Source of the DNA: Phaeovulum molybdatiresistens | GTDB taxonomy: Bacteria; Pseudomonadota; Alphaproteobacteria; Rhodobacterales; Rhodobacteraceae | DNA: 64,000 nt | NCBI RefSeq assembly: GCF_023544865.1 | Contig: NZ_JAMJFX010000018.1 | Span: 1 to 64,000 of the forward strand | Reading direction: 5' to 3' | Shown: positions 15,128 through 24,146 of the stretch, piece after piece | Layout of the letters: each line of letters opens with the position of its first letter | Position numbering within the stretch: position 1 is the first letter of the stretch | Translations under genes and position numbers: made by a program | The notes under the pieces: model-generated | What the model was told of the DNA's origin: nothing | The model's input: the letters and a program-made list of their open reading frames with translations, nothing else | The model's database searches: none

Positions 15128-16117
15128 ATGGCGGCAGTGGACATGATCGAGCTGTGGCGGGGCGGGATGCTGGAAAGCGTCCATCGGGGCCATGCCGTGA
15201 TCTGGGGCCCCGCCGGGATCGAGGCCGCCTGGGGCGACCCAGGCGCGGTGATCTTTCCGCGGTCGTCGTGCAAGATGCTGCAAGCGCTGCCGCTGTTGGA
15301 AAGCGGGGCCGCGGCGGCGGCGGGGCTGTCAGACCGGCAACTGGCGCTGGCCTGCGCAAGCCACAATGGCGCGGCGATCCATACCGATGCGGTGGCGGAC
15401 TGGCTGGGCGCGCTTGGCATGGACGAGGCCGACCTGCGCTGTGGTGCGCACATGCCCCAGGACAAGGCCGCCAACAAGGCGCTGACCTGTTCGGATACCG
15501 CGCCTTGCCAGTTGCACAACAATTGTTCGGGCAAGCATGCGGGCTTTCTGACGCTGGGCCGGCATCTGCGCGCGGGCCCCGAATATGTCGAGCTGGACCA
15601 TCCCGTCCAGCGCGCGGTCAAGGCGGCCTTTGAAGAGGTCACCGGCGAAACCTCGGCCGGGTATGGCATTGACGGCTGTTCCGCCCCGAATTTCGCCTGC
15701 ACCCTGTCGGGCCTTGCCCGCGCGATGCAGTTCTTCGCGGCAGCAAACCCCGATGGCCCTGTGCGTGAAGCCGCCGCCGCGCGGCTGGCGCGCGCCATGG
15801 CCGCCTTCCCCGAAATGGTCGCGGGCGAGGGCCGCGCCTGCACCGAGCTGATGCGCGCCATGGGGGGCCGCGTCGCGGTCAAGACCGGGGCCGAAGCCGT
15901 CTTTGTCGCCATATTGCCCGACCAAAGGCGCGGCATTGCGCTGAAGATCCTGGACGGCGGCACCCGGGCATCAGAAGCGGCAATCACGGCGCTTCTGGTC
16001 AGGCTGGGCGCGCTGGAGCCAACCCATCCGGTGGTCACAAGGTTGCTGAGCGGCAAACAAAAGAACTGGCGCGGGATCGAGACCGGCGAACTGCGCCTGG
16101 CACACGGGTTTGGCTGA
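15128..16117 (+). CDS. L-asparaginase II family protein
   Basis: This family (typified by rhizobial asparaginases) hydrolyses L-asparagine to aspartate and ammonia and is unrelated to the E. coli enzymes. Recognisable motifs are FPRSSCKMLQALPL (about residue 46), LALACASHNG, CSGKHAGFL and YGIDGCSAPNFA, which hold the serine, lysine and cysteine residues conserved in the family. ATG 15128 is chosen because GGGGGAAGC lies directly in front; an ATG at 15116 is in frame. Length of 329 residues fits. No signal peptide is seen, so it should be cytoplasmic. Its neighbours give no pathway clue. Confidence 0.9.
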   Translation: MAAVDMIELWRGGMLESVHRGHAVIWGPAGIEAAWGDPGAVIFPRSSCKMLQALPLLESGAAAAAGLSDRQLALACASHNGAAIHTDAVADWLGALGMDEADLRCGAHMPQDKAANKALTCSDTAPCQLHNNCSGKHAGFLTLGRHLRAGPEYVELDHPVQRAVKAAFEEVTGETSAGYGIDGCSAPNFACTLSGLARAMQFFAAANPDGPVREAAAARLARAMAAFPEMVAGEGRACTELMRAMGGRVAVKTGAEAVFVAILPDQRRGIALKILDGGTRASEAAITALLVRLGALEPTHPVVTRLLSGKQKNWRGIETGELRLAHGFG

Positions 16118-16137
16118 CGGTCAGGCGGGCCCCGCGA

Positions 16138-16896
16138 TCAGATCATCTGCCAGATAAGCCGCAGCGCCAGCGCGGTCGAGGTGATGACCAGCAGCGGCTT
16201 GATGACCCGCGCGCCCACCCGCATCGCCAGCCGCGATCCGATCCGCGCGCCCACCACCTGCGCCAGCCCCATTGCCAGCCCCGTCACCCACCAGGGCGCC
16301 CCGATCGCGGCAAAGGCGATCAGCCCGCCCAGATTCGATGCAAAGTTCAACAGCTTGGTATGCGCCGTGGCCTTCAGCACGCCATAGCCGGCCAGCGTGA
16401 CAAAGCCGATCATGTAGAACGCCCCCGCGCCCGGCCCGATCAGCCCGTCATAAAAGCCGATCAGCGGCACGACAAAGGCGGTGAAGGCCGCAGGCGTGAT
16501 GCGTTGATGCCGGTCGGTATCGTCCAACCCCTTCTTGAAGGCAAAGAAGGCCGCGATACCGATCAGCACGACCGGCAGGCCCAGCCGCAGCCCCTCGGTC
16601 GGCAGCACGCTGACCAGAAGCGCGCCCACCAGCCCCGCGACAAAGGCCAGCGCCGCCGCCCCGATCTGGCTGCGCAGCCTGACATGCCCCGAGGCCGCAT
16701 AGCTTAGCGCCGCCGTGGCCGCGCCAAAGACGCCCTGCACCTTGTTGGTGGACAGCGCCTGCAGCGGGCTTGCCCCCGCCAGCAACAGAACCGGCAGCGT
16801 GATCAGCCCGCCCCCGCCTGCGATACTGTCGACAAACCCCGCGGCGAAGGCGGCGGCGATCAGCAACAGCGCGATCTCGAATGAGACTTCAAACAT
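16138..16896 (-). CDS. TauE/SafE (TSUP) family membrane transporter
   Basis: TSUP proteins export small anions such as sulfite or organosulfur compounds across the inner membrane; the substrate here is unknown. Seven or eight hydrophobic helices can be read, and the family motif FVDSIAGGGGLITLP is near the N terminus with the related GFYDGLIGPGAGAFY in the second half, reflecting the internal duplication. ATG 16896 (MFEVSFEIALLL) puts the first helix at the very start. At 252 residues it is normal. It converges on the asparaginase gene and is divergent from the amidase gene. Confidence 0.9.
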   Translation of the reverse strand: MFEVSFEIALLLIAAAFAAGFVDSIAGGGGLITLPVLLLAGASPLQALSTNKVQGVFGAATAALSYAASGHVRLRSQIGAAALAFVAGLVGALLVSVLPTEGLRLGLPVVLIGIAAFFAFKKGLDDTDRHQRITPAAFTAFVVPLIGFYDGLIGPGAGAFYMIGFVTLAGYGVLKATAHTKLLNFASNLGGLIAFAAIGAPWWVTGLAMGLAQVVGARIGSRLAMRVGARVIKPLLVITSTALALRLIWQMI

Positions 16897-17015
16897 GGGC
16901 GGCTCCGGGCAGGCCGTCATTCATCCGCCGCCCGTGGGGCAAAGTAAAGTGCAATCGCGGGGCTACCGCTTGGCCCCGGCCGGGGCTAGTTTGCATGCAT
17001 GAGCGGGGGACCAGG

Positions 17016-18461
17016 ATGATCGCAGAATATGATGCGCTGGATGCCGTTGCCATGGCCGCGCTTGTGGCGCGCGGCGATGTGACGGCGGCAGACCTGCTGG
17101 ATACCGCTTTGGCCCGAACCAGCGCGCTGAACCCTGCGCTGAATGCGGTGGTCTGGCAACAGCCCGATCTGGCACGGCGCCATATCGCGCGAGGGCTGCC
17201 GGCCGGCCCGCTGCGGGGGGTGCCGTTCCTGCTCAAGGATCTGGGCGCGGAATCGACCGAATTCCCCTGCGCCTCGGGCTCGCGCATCCTGCCGCCCGCG
17301 ACGGAAAGCGCCGACAGCGCGATCTGGGACCGTATCCGGGCCACCGGCGTTGTCACCTTTGGCCGCACCACCGCGCCCGAAAACGGGATCGGTGTCGCGA
17401 CCGAGGCGGCGGTCTATGGCGGGCCCACGCGCAACCCCTGGGATCTGTCGCGCACGCCGGGCGGATCGTCGGGCGGGGCCGGGGCGGCGGTGGCGGCCGG
17501 GATCGTGCCGGTGGCGCATGGCTCGGACGGGGGCGGGTCGATCCGCATACCCGCCGCCTGCTGCGGGCTGTTCGGCTTCAAGGCCACACGGGCCCGCCTG
17601 CCCGATGGCCCGTTTTCCGGCGAGGGCTGGGGCGGAATGGCGATCGACGGCTTCCTCAGCCGATCGGTGCGCGACACCGCGGTGCTGCTGGATGCCTGCG
17701 CCGGCCCCGATCCGGGCGCGCCCTACTGGCCCCCGCCGCTTGCGCACGGCTATGGCGATGCGATCACCCGCCCGCCACCGCGCCTGCGCGTGGCGATCTG
17801 CGACACCACCCTGACCGGCACCCCGATCGACCCCGAGGTGGCCGAGGCCGTGCGCGATGCCGGTCGGCTGCTGGAAAGCCTTGGGCACCGGGTCGAGCCT
17901 GCCCGCCCCACCGCCGATACCGCGGCGATGATGCATGCCTGGACCCGGATCGTCGCCTGCGGCACCGCGCTTTCGGTCCGCACCGATCTGGGCGGGCGCC
18001 CGCTCTCCCCCGATCTGGTCGAAGGCGTCAGCCGCGGCGCCTGCGCCTATGCCAAAACGCTTTCGGGCGCGGATTACCTGCAGGCGCTGGGCCAGATCCA
18101 CGCCTATGGCCGACAGATGGCCGACTTTTTCGCCCGCTTTGACATCCTGCTGACCGCGACTTTGGCTGAACTGCCCGCCCGGATCGGCCGTTTTTCCCAT
18201 GAGACCGAGGATTTCGTGCATTTCCGCACCGGCCCCGGCATGGTCTTTGACTATTCGCCGTTCTGCGCGGCCTTCAACGCCTCGGGCCAGCCCGCGGCAT
18301 CGCTGCCACTGGCCGGGTCGACCGGGGGCCTGCCGATCGGCATCCATCTGGCAGCGCCCTTTGGCGCCGACGAAACCCTGATCGCGCTCTGCGCCGAACT
18401 GGAAACCGCCCGCCCCTGGTTCCACCGCCGCCCACCCCTTGCCGCTACGACGGGCCCGTGA
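17016..18461 (+). CDS. Amidase signature family protein
   Basis: The enzyme should hydrolyse a carboxamide through the Ser-cisSer-Lys triad of amidase-signature enzymes. The Lys is in FLLKDLG (about residue 72), the glycine-serine loop is [14 protein letters not shown] (about 149), and the second Ser region is [11 protein letters not shown] (about 169). Overall it looks more like the 6-aminohexanoate-cyclic-dimer hydrolase branch than GatA, but the substrate cannot be told. Start ATG 17016 follows GGGGGACCAGG. Length is 481 residues with no signal peptide. Its stop overlaps the start of the CPBP protease gene, indicating an operon. Confidence 0.9.
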   Translation: MIAEYDALDAVAMAALVARGDVTAADLLDTALARTSALNPALNAVVWQQPDLARRHIARGLPAGPLRGVPFLLKDLGAESTEFPCASGSRILPPATESADSAIWDRIRATGVVTFGRTTAPENGIGVATEAAVYGGPTRNPWDLSRTPGGSSGGAGAAVAAGIVPVAHGSDGGGSIRIPAACCGLFGFKATRARLPDGPFSGEGWGGMAIDGFLSRSVRDTAVLLDACAGPDPGAPYWPPPLAHGYGDAITRPPPRLRVAICDTTLTGTPIDPEVAEAVRDAGRLLESLGHRVEPARPTADTAAMMHAWTRIVACGTALSVRTDLGGRPLSPDLVEGVSRGACAYAKTLSGADYLQALGQIHAYGRQMADFFARFDILLTATLAELPARIGRFSHETEDFVHFRTGPGMVFDYSPFCAAFNASGQPAASLPLAGSTGGLPIGIHLAAPFGADETLIALCAELETARPWFHRRPPLAATTGP

Positions 18462-19357
18462 TGACACCGGCACCACGATACGAAGCGCTTGCGGCCTTTG
18501 TCGCACCGGCCCGGCCAAGGGCGCAATGGTGGCGGCTGCTGCTCGGCCTTGCGCTGATCGGCGCGCTATATTTCGTCGCGATTCAGGCGCTGATCGCGGT
18601 GCTTTCAAAGGTGCTGGGCACCTGGCGCGCGGCGCAGATTCTGCTGGAACTCAGCACGGCGGGCACGCCACGCGGGGTGATCGTGCTGTTTGCGACCTTC
18701 CTGCCGCTTTGCGCGGCGGTGCTGGCGGCGACATGGCTGATCCACCGGCGCGCACCGGGGTCACTGATCGGCCCCCTGCCCCGCGCCATCGCCGATTTCA
18801 GGCGCATCGCGCTGCCCCTGACGGCGCTTTGGGTTGCGCTGCTGCCGCTGACCTCCCTGTCCCCCGAAATCGGTAACAGCACGCCCCTGGCATCCCTGCT
18901 GGCCTGGGCGCCCGTCGCACTGCCCCTTCTGCTCATCCAGGTCTCGGCCGAGGAACTGCTGTTCCGCGGCTATCTGCTGCAGCAACTGGCCGCCCGAAGC
19001 ACGGCGCGGCTGGTCTGGATGGTCACGCCCGCCGCCCTGTTCGGCGCGCTCCATTACGCCCCCGGAACTTTCGGCGCGAATGCGATCTGGCCCGCGCTCT
19101 GGGCTGCGGCCTTCGGCTGCCTGGCCGCCGACCTGACCGCGCGGACCGGCACGATCGGTGCCGCGGTCGGGCTGCATTTTGCGACCAATGCCTCCGCGCT
19201 GTTCCTGGTCGGGCTTTACGGCAACATGGATGGCCTGGCGCTTTACACGATCGTGATCAACCCCCGCGATCCGGGCCAGCTTCTGCCCTGGCTTGCGGTG
19301 GATGCGCTGGCGCTGCTGATCTCATGGCTTCTTGCGCGGCTTGTGCTGCGCGTCTGA
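18461..19357 (+). CDS. CPBP family intramembrane glutamic endopeptidase
   Basis: This multi-pass membrane protein has the CPBP (Abi, Rce1-like) protease motifs: EELLFRGYLLQQL at about residue 164, the His of GALHYAP, and the last HFATNAS. At least seven hydrophobic segments flank them. Members cleave near prenylated or other membrane-associated peptides, but the substrate in alphaproteobacteria is unknown. Its ATG shares one base with the stop of the amidase gene (TGATG), and a GTG lies just one codon upstream, so translational coupling is likely. accD follows 60 bases later with its own strong ribosome site. Confidence 0.87.
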   Translation: MTPAPRYEALAAFVAPARPRAQWWRLLLGLALIGALYFVAIQALIAVLSKVLGTWRAAQILLELSTAGTPRGVIVLFATFLPLCAAVLAATWLIHRRAPGSLIGPLPRAIADFRRIALPLTALWVALLPLTSLSPEIGNSTPLASLLAWAPVALPLLLIQVSAEELLFRGYLLQQLAARSTARLVWMVTPAALFGALHYAPGTFGANAIWPALWAAAFGCLAADLTARTGTIGAAVGLHFATNASALFLVGLYGNMDGLALYTIVINPRDPGQLLPWLAVDALALLISWLLARLVLRV

Positions 19358-19417
19358 TTGCATTTCCGCGCCACCCGGCTTATCTGGGGCGCACGCGACG
19401 GAAGGGGGGCTTGCCCG

Positions 19418-20338
19418 ATGAACTGGATCTCGAACTACGTCCGACCGAAGATCAACTCGCTCTTCTCGCGCCGCGAGGTGCCCGAGAACCTTTGGTCCAA
19501 ATGCCCCGAATGCGGCACGATGCTGTTCCATCGGGAACTGTCGGAAAACCTGAACGTCTGCACGAACTGCGATCACCACATGGCGATCACGCCGCGCGCA
19601 CGCTTTACCGCGCTGTTCGACGGCGGCATCTTCACCGAGGTCAAGGTTCCCGAACCCATCGCCGACCCGCTACATTTCCGCGACCAGAAGAAATATCCCG
19701 ACCGCCTGAAAGCCGCGCAGAAATCCACCGGCGAAAAAGAGGCGATGCTGGTCGCCGAGGGTGAGATCGGTCGCACCCCGATCATCGCCGCCGCCCAGGA
19801 TTTCTCGTTCATGGGCGGGTCCATGGGCATGTATGTCGGCAATGCGATCATCGCCGCTGCCGAACGCGCGGTGAAGCTGAAGCGCCCGCTGGTTCTGTTT
19901 TCCGCCGCAGGCGGCGCACGCATGCAGGAAGGTATCCTGTCGCTGATGCAGATGCCGCGCACCACCGTCGCCGTCGAACTGCTGCGCGAGGCGAACCTGC
20001 CCTATATCGTCGTGCTGACCCATCCCACGACGGGCGGCGTCACCGCCAGCTATGCGATGCTGGGCGATGTCCAGATCGCCGAACCCAACGCCCTGATCTG
20101 CTTTGCCGGGCCGCGCGTGATCGAACAGACGATCCGTGAAAAACTGCCCGAAGGTTTCCAGCGGGCGGAATACCTGCTGGACCACGGCATGCTGGACCGC
20201 GTCACCCACCGCACGAAGCTGCGCGAAGAACTCATCACCATCCTGCGTATGCTGATGCGCAAGCCCCCCGCGGTTGCGGGCGACCTGCCCGCCCCCAAGG
20301 CCAAACCCGCAGCCGAAGGCGCAGCACCGAAAGCCTGA
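19418..20338 (+). CDS. accD: Acetyl-CoA carboxylase carboxyltransferase subunit beta
   Basis: AccD pairs with AccA to move the carboxyl group from biotin to acetyl-CoA, giving malonyl-CoA for fatty acid synthesis. The N-terminal zinc ribbon (CPECG near residue 28, CTNCDHH near 46) is intact. The carboxyltransferase core shows [25 protein letters not shown] and the [16 protein letters not shown] motif. A C-terminal tail of about 20 residues is rich in Ala, Pro and Lys. The start follows GGAAGGGGGGC. folC follows closely, a pairing common in proteobacteria. Confidence 0.96.
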   Translation: MNWISNYVRPKINSLFSRREVPENLWSKCPECGTMLFHRELSENLNVCTNCDHHMAITPRARFTALFDGGIFTEVKVPEPIADPLHFRDQKKYPDRLKAAQKSTGEKEAMLVAEGEIGRTPIIAAAQDFSFMGGSMGMYVGNAIIAAAERAVKLKRPLVLFSAAGGARMQEGILSLMQMPRTTVAVELLREANLPYIVVLTHPTTGGVTASYAMLGDVQIAEPNALICFAGPRVIEQTIREKLPEGFQRAEYLLDHGMLDRVTHRTKLREELITILRMLMRKPPAVAGDLPAPKAKPAAEGAAPKA

Positions 20339-20370
20339 CCCCTTCGGCTTTGTCCAAATATCCCGGGGGT

Positions 20371-20389
20371 CCGGGGGCAGCGCCCCCGG
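20371..20389. repeat. GC-rich hairpin repeat between accD and folC
   Basis: CCGGGGGC-AGC-GCCCCCGG makes an 8 base pair stem with a 3-base loop, preceded by AAATATCCCGGGGGT. There is no T run after it. The motif resembles gene-end hairpins I recall from Rhodobacteraceae and is similar to the elements at 15084 and 26399. Confidence 0.6.
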
Positions 20390-20414
20390 CCTCGCCACTG
20401 TTTCAGGGGTAATC

Positions 20415-21689
20415 ATGGCGCAATCCTCCGATGACATCCTTGCGCGCCTGATGGCGCTGCATCCCAAGGTGATCGATCTTACGCTGGACCGGGTTCACCG
20501 GCTTCTGGCCGCGCTTGGCCATCCCGAAAGGGCCCTGCCCCCGGTCATCCACATCGCGGGGACCAACGGCAAGGGGTCAACCCAGGCGATGATCCGCGCC
20601 GGGCTGGAATCGATGGGCCAGCGCGTCCACGCCTATACCTCGCCGCATCTGGCACGGTTCCACGAACGCATCCGTCTGGCGGGCGATCTCATCGCAGAGC
20701 CGGCGCTGGCCGCCCTGCTGGATGAATGCGAAGCCGCGAATGCGGGCCAGCCGATCACGTTCTTCGAGATCACCACCTGCGCCGCCTTTCTGGCTTTCGC
20801 GCGCACCCCCGCCGACGCGACCCTGCTGGAGGTCGGCCTTGGCGGCAGGCTGGATGCGACCAATGTCATCGACACGCCGCGGCTGACGATCATCACCCCC
20901 GTCTCGATCGACCATCAGCAATATCTGGGCGAAACCCTGCCCGAAATCGCGGGCGAAAAGGCCGGGATCATCAAGCGCGGTGTGCCGGTGATCGTCGGCC
21001 CCCAAACGCCCGAGGGGCTGGCGGTGATCGAATCCCGCGCAGCGCGCCTTGGCGCGCCGGTACTGGCGCATGGCCAGCACTGGCATGTGCAGGAAGGCCG
21101 TGGACGGCTGATCTATCAGGATGAAACCGGGCTGCTGGACCTACCCCTGCCCAATCTGCCCGGGCCGCATCAGATCCAGAACGCTGGTGCTGCGCTGGCC
21201 GTCCTGCGCGCGCTTGGCGCCGATGAGGCCGCCTGCGAGGCCGCCGTCACCCGCGCCGAATGGCCCGCCCGGATGCAGCGCCTGCGCCACGGGCCGCTGA
21301 TTGCCGCCGCGCCGCAAGCCGAACTCTGGCTGGACGGTGGCCACAACCCCGCCGGGGGTGAGGCAATCGCCGCCACGCTGGCACGCATGCCCGCGCGCCC
21401 CACGCATCTGATCTGCGGGATGCTGAACACCAAGGACATCGGTGGCTACCTGCGCCCGCTGACCGCGCGCGCCGCCAGCCTGACGGCCGTTTCCATCCCC
21501 GGCGAGGCCGCGACCCTGCCCGCCGAGGCGACCGAGGCCGCCGCCCGCGCCGCAGGCTTTGGCAGCACCGCAATCGCCGCATCGGTTCTGGATGGCGTTC
21601 AGGCCATTGCCGCCCGTGATCCGCACGCGCGCATCCTGATCTGCGGCTCGCTTTATCTGGCGGGGCAGGTGCTGCGCGAAAACGGCTGA
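20415..21689 (+). CDS. folC: Folylpolyglutamate synthase/dihydrofolate synthase
   Basis: FolC joins glutamate to dihydropteroate and adds further glutamates to folates, using ATP, in the cytoplasm. The Mur-ligase type P-loop GTNGKGST lies at about residue 49, followed by YTSPHLARFHERI, the FEITTCAAFLAF region, LLEVGLGGRLDATNV and the second-domain motif WLDGGHNPAG. ATG 20415 is preceded by CAGGGGTAATC. Length (424 residues) is usual. The gap to accD is 76 bases and contains the GC-rich hairpin, so co-transcription is possible. Confidence 0.95.
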   Translation: MAQSSDDILARLMALHPKVIDLTLDRVHRLLAALGHPERALPPVIHIAGTNGKGSTQAMIRAGLESMGQRVHAYTSPHLARFHERIRLAGDLIAEPALAALLDECEAANAGQPITFFEITTCAAFLAFARTPADATLLEVGLGGRLDATNVIDTPRLTIITPVSIDHQQYLGETLPEIAGEKAGIIKRGVPVIVGPQTPEGLAVIESRAARLGAPVLAHGQHWHVQEGRGRLIYQDETGLLDLPLPNLPGPHQIQNAGAALAVLRALGADEAACEAAVTRAEWPARMQRLRHGPLIAAAPQAELWLDGGHNPAGGEAIAATLARMPARPTHLICGMLNTKDIGGYLRPLTARAASLTAVSIPGEAATLPAEATEAAARAAGFGSTAIAASVLDGVQAIAARDPHARILICGSLYLAGQVLRENG

Positions 21690-21769
21690 ACAGCCCCTGT
21701 GCGCCGATGCCACTTTGGCGCCGCCGCGTTCCCGCCTATGTTGCGCAGGCACGAACACCGGAGCAGCCC

Positions 21770-22792
21770 ATGACACTTGAATTCGGCCTCGACACATTTG
21801 GCGACATCACCCATGACGCGCAGGGCCGCCCGCTAAGCGGCGCGCAGGTCATCCGCAATGTCGTGGCCGAGGGCGTTCTGGCCGACCAGGTTGGCCTTGA
21901 CTACATCGGCATCGGCGAACACCACCGCGGCGATTTCGCGATTTCGGCGACCGAACCGGTGATCACCGCGATTCTGCAGAAAACCACGCGTATCCATGCG
22001 GGCAGTTCGGTCACGGTCCTGTCCTCGGACGACCCGATCCGGCTCTATCAGCGCTTTGCCACGATTGACGCGCTGGCCCCGGGCCGGGCCGAGGTCACGC
22101 TGGGCCGCGGCTCCTTCACCGAAAGCTTCCCGCTGTTCGGCTTTGCGCTGAACGATTACGAAACCCTGTTCGAAGAAAAATTCGACCTGTTCACCCGCCT
22201 GCTGCGCGATGAACGAATCAACTTCACCGGAAAACATCGCGCGCCCCTGAAAGGGGTCACCGTCTATCCGCGCGCCGAAACCCCGATCCGCACCTGGCTG
22301 GGCGTGGGCGGCAGCCCCGAATCGGTGATCCGGGCGGCCAGCCACGGCTTGCCGATGATGCTGGCAATCATCGGCGGCGATCCGGCGCGTTTCGCGGGCC
22401 ATGTCGATCTGTTCCGCCGGGCCCATGCACAGCTGGGCACCACGCCGGGCCGCTTGGGCGTGCATTCGCCGGGCCATGTCGGCGAAACCGATGAGGCCGC
22501 GCGCGAAAGCTTTTTCGCGGGCTACAAGGCCATGCACGACCGGATCGGCGCCTCGCGCGGCTGGCCGCCCTTCCGGCGCGAGGATTTCGAACGCGAAATC
22601 GCCCACGGCTCGCTTTACGTCGGCGGTCCGGAAACTGTCGCGGCCAAGATCGCGCGCACGGTGAAAATCCTTGGGCTGCAACGCTTCACGCTGAAATACA
22701 GCGCCGGACCCGTCAGCCATGACAGCCTGATGCGCTGCATCGAGCTGTATGGCACCCGCGTTGCCCCCCTTGTGCGCGAGATGCTGGCCTAG
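21770..22792 (+). CDS. LLM class flavin-dependent oxidoreductase
   Basis: This belongs to the luciferase-like monooxygenase superfamily, TIM-barrel enzymes using FMNH2 or F420. It shows the usual landmarks: a first strand FGLDTFGDI, the GEHHRGDFAISATEP region matching the substrate-pocket histidines, STV-like SSVTVLSSDDP and LGRGSFTESFPLFG. Length is 340 residues. The start follows CCGGAGCAGCCC. Substrate and physiological role cannot be read from sequence or neighbours. Its TAG stop overlaps the TAG stop of zapE on the other strand. Confidence 0.88.
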   Translation: MTLEFGLDTFGDITHDAQGRPLSGAQVIRNVVAEGVLADQVGLDYIGIGEHHRGDFAISATEPVITAILQKTTRIHAGSSVTVLSSDDPIRLYQRFATIDALAPGRAEVTLGRGSFTESFPLFGFALNDYETLFEEKFDLFTRLLRDERINFTGKHRAPLKGVTVYPRAETPIRTWLGVGGSPESVIRAASHGLPMMLAIIGGDPARFAGHVDLFRRAHAQLGTTPGRLGVHSPGHVGETDEAARESFFAGYKAMHDRIGASRGWPPFRREDFEREIAHGSLYVGGPETVAAKIARTVKILGLQRFTLKYSAGPVSHDSLMRCIELYGTRVAPLVREMLA

Positions 22793-23868
22793 CCCGGCAT
22801 CTGGCCCCAGTCGGCGCCCTGCATTTCACGCAGGCGCGATGCCGTGCGCTCAAATTCAAAGGTGCCCTCGCCTTCGATATAAAGGCGTTCGGGTTCATCC
22901 GCGGCCGAACAGATCAGGCGTACCTTCGCCTCATAAAGCGCGTCGATCAGCGTCACGAATCGCTTCGCCTCATTGAAGTTCGCGGCCGACAGCAGGGGGA
23001 TATCGTCGATGAACAGCACCCGCACCGCCGCGGCGATGGCCAGATAATCGCCCGGGCCCAGCATCGCGGCGCACAGATCCCAGAAGGACGCGCGCCCCAC
23101 CCCGTTGTGGTAATGCGGCAGCACCAGTTCTCGGCCCTTGATGGTCAGGACCAGACGGCTGGCCTCATCATGGCCGGTCAGCTCATCCCACAGCCCGTCC
23201 ATCGCGGCGCGCGCACCCACACCCGCCGGCGTGAAATAGACCTGCGCACCAGCCAGCCGGTGCTGGCGGTAATCGGTTTCGCTTTCCAGTTCATGCACAT
23301 CCATCCGCCCCCGGATCAGGGCGATGAACGGCATAAACAACTGCCGGTTCAGCCCGTTCTTGTACAAATCCTCGGGCACGCGATTCGAGGTGGTGACGAC
23401 CGTCACCCCCATGTCGAACAGATATTCAAACAGCCGTCCCACGATCATCGCATCGGCAATGTCGGTGATCTGCATTTCATCAAAGCACAACAGCCGCACG
23501 TCATCGGCCACCGCCTGCGCCACCGGGCGGATGGCATCCTGCACATGGGTCTTACGCGCCTCGTGCAGCCTTGCCTGAATTTCCTGCATGAAGGCGTGGA
23601 AATGCACGCGCCGTTTTGGCACGGCCACCGCCTCGCAGAACAGATCCATCAGCATCGATTTTCCGCGCCCGACCCCGCCCCACAGGTAAAGCCCGCGCGG
23701 TGCCGGCGGGGCCTTGGCGAACCGGCCCAGCAACCCGCCCTTGCGCGGTGTCTCCAGCGCGGCGCGCACCGTTTCCAGCATCGGCAGAACCGATCGTTGC
23801 GCGGCATCGGCCCGCAAGGTTCCCGCGCTGACGCGGGCGTCATAGATCTGGGTCAGGGTCTGTTTCAT
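22789..23868 (-). CDS. zapE: Cell division protein ZapE (AFG1-like ATPase)
   Basis: ZapE/AFG1 ATPases act at the Z-ring and in membrane protein quality control. Walker A is GGVGRGKSMLMD (about residue 60), Walker B is LLCFDEMQ (about 125), followed by the family sequence ITDIADAMIVGRLFE and sensor VVTTSNRVPEDLYKNGLNR. ATG 23868 begins MKQTLTQIYDARV and gives 359 residues; an in-frame ATG at 23880 would add four. The gene stands alone and converges with the flavin monooxygenase gene. Confidence 0.93.
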   Translation of the reverse strand: MKQTLTQIYDARVSAGTLRADAAQRSVLPMLETVRAALETPRKGGLLGRFAKAPPAPRGLYLWGGVGRGKSMLMDLFCEAVAVPKRRVHFHAFMQEIQARLHEARKTHVQDAIRPVAQAVADDVRLLCFDEMQITDIADAMIVGRLFEYLFDMGVTVVTTSNRVPEDLYKNGLNRQLFMPFIALIRGRMDVHELESETDYRQHRLAGAQVYFTPAGVGARAAMDGLWDELTGHDEASRLVLTIKGRELVLPHYHNGVGRASFWDLCAAMLGPGDYLAIAAAVRVLFIDDIPLLSAANFNEAKRFVTLIDALYEAKVRLICSAADEPERLYIEGEGTFEFERTASRLREMQGADWGQMPG

Positions 23869-23998
23869 GGCGCTTCGCATAGCGCGCGCACACGCGATTG
23901 AAAAGCGGCTCTGCCCCGGCCCCGCCCCCCGCTTGGCTTGAGCCCGCATCGCGCTTGGCATAGGCTCGCGCCGCTACATCTTGCGACAGGAGCCTGCG

Positions 23999-24133
23999 AT
24001 GACCAAAGCGCCCCCACAGCGCCTTCACCTTGCGTTTGGTGGCAAGCCGGTCGATCCGTCCCGCTCCGGGAACGCGGCCCGGCTGTGTCATGAGGAGGCC
24101 GCCAGCTCGGCCACGGGGAACCTTGGCACCTGA
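23999..24133 (+). pseudogene. Remnant of a small gene preceding the Kdo-transferase gene
   Basis: A good ribosome site (ACAGGAGCCTGCG) precedes an ATG whose first codons read PQRLHLAFGGKPVDPSR. This resembles, from memory, the N terminus of a roughly 70-residue protein often annotated DUF4170 that precedes waaA in many Rhodobacteraceae. After that the sequence turns into low-complexity residues and stops at codon 45, and none of the three frames before 24147 resumes a recognisable protein. I read this as the 5' end of that small gene with its body deleted. It could instead be a genuine 44-residue peptide. Confidence 0.45.
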
Positions 24134-24146
24134 CAGGATTGCGCCG

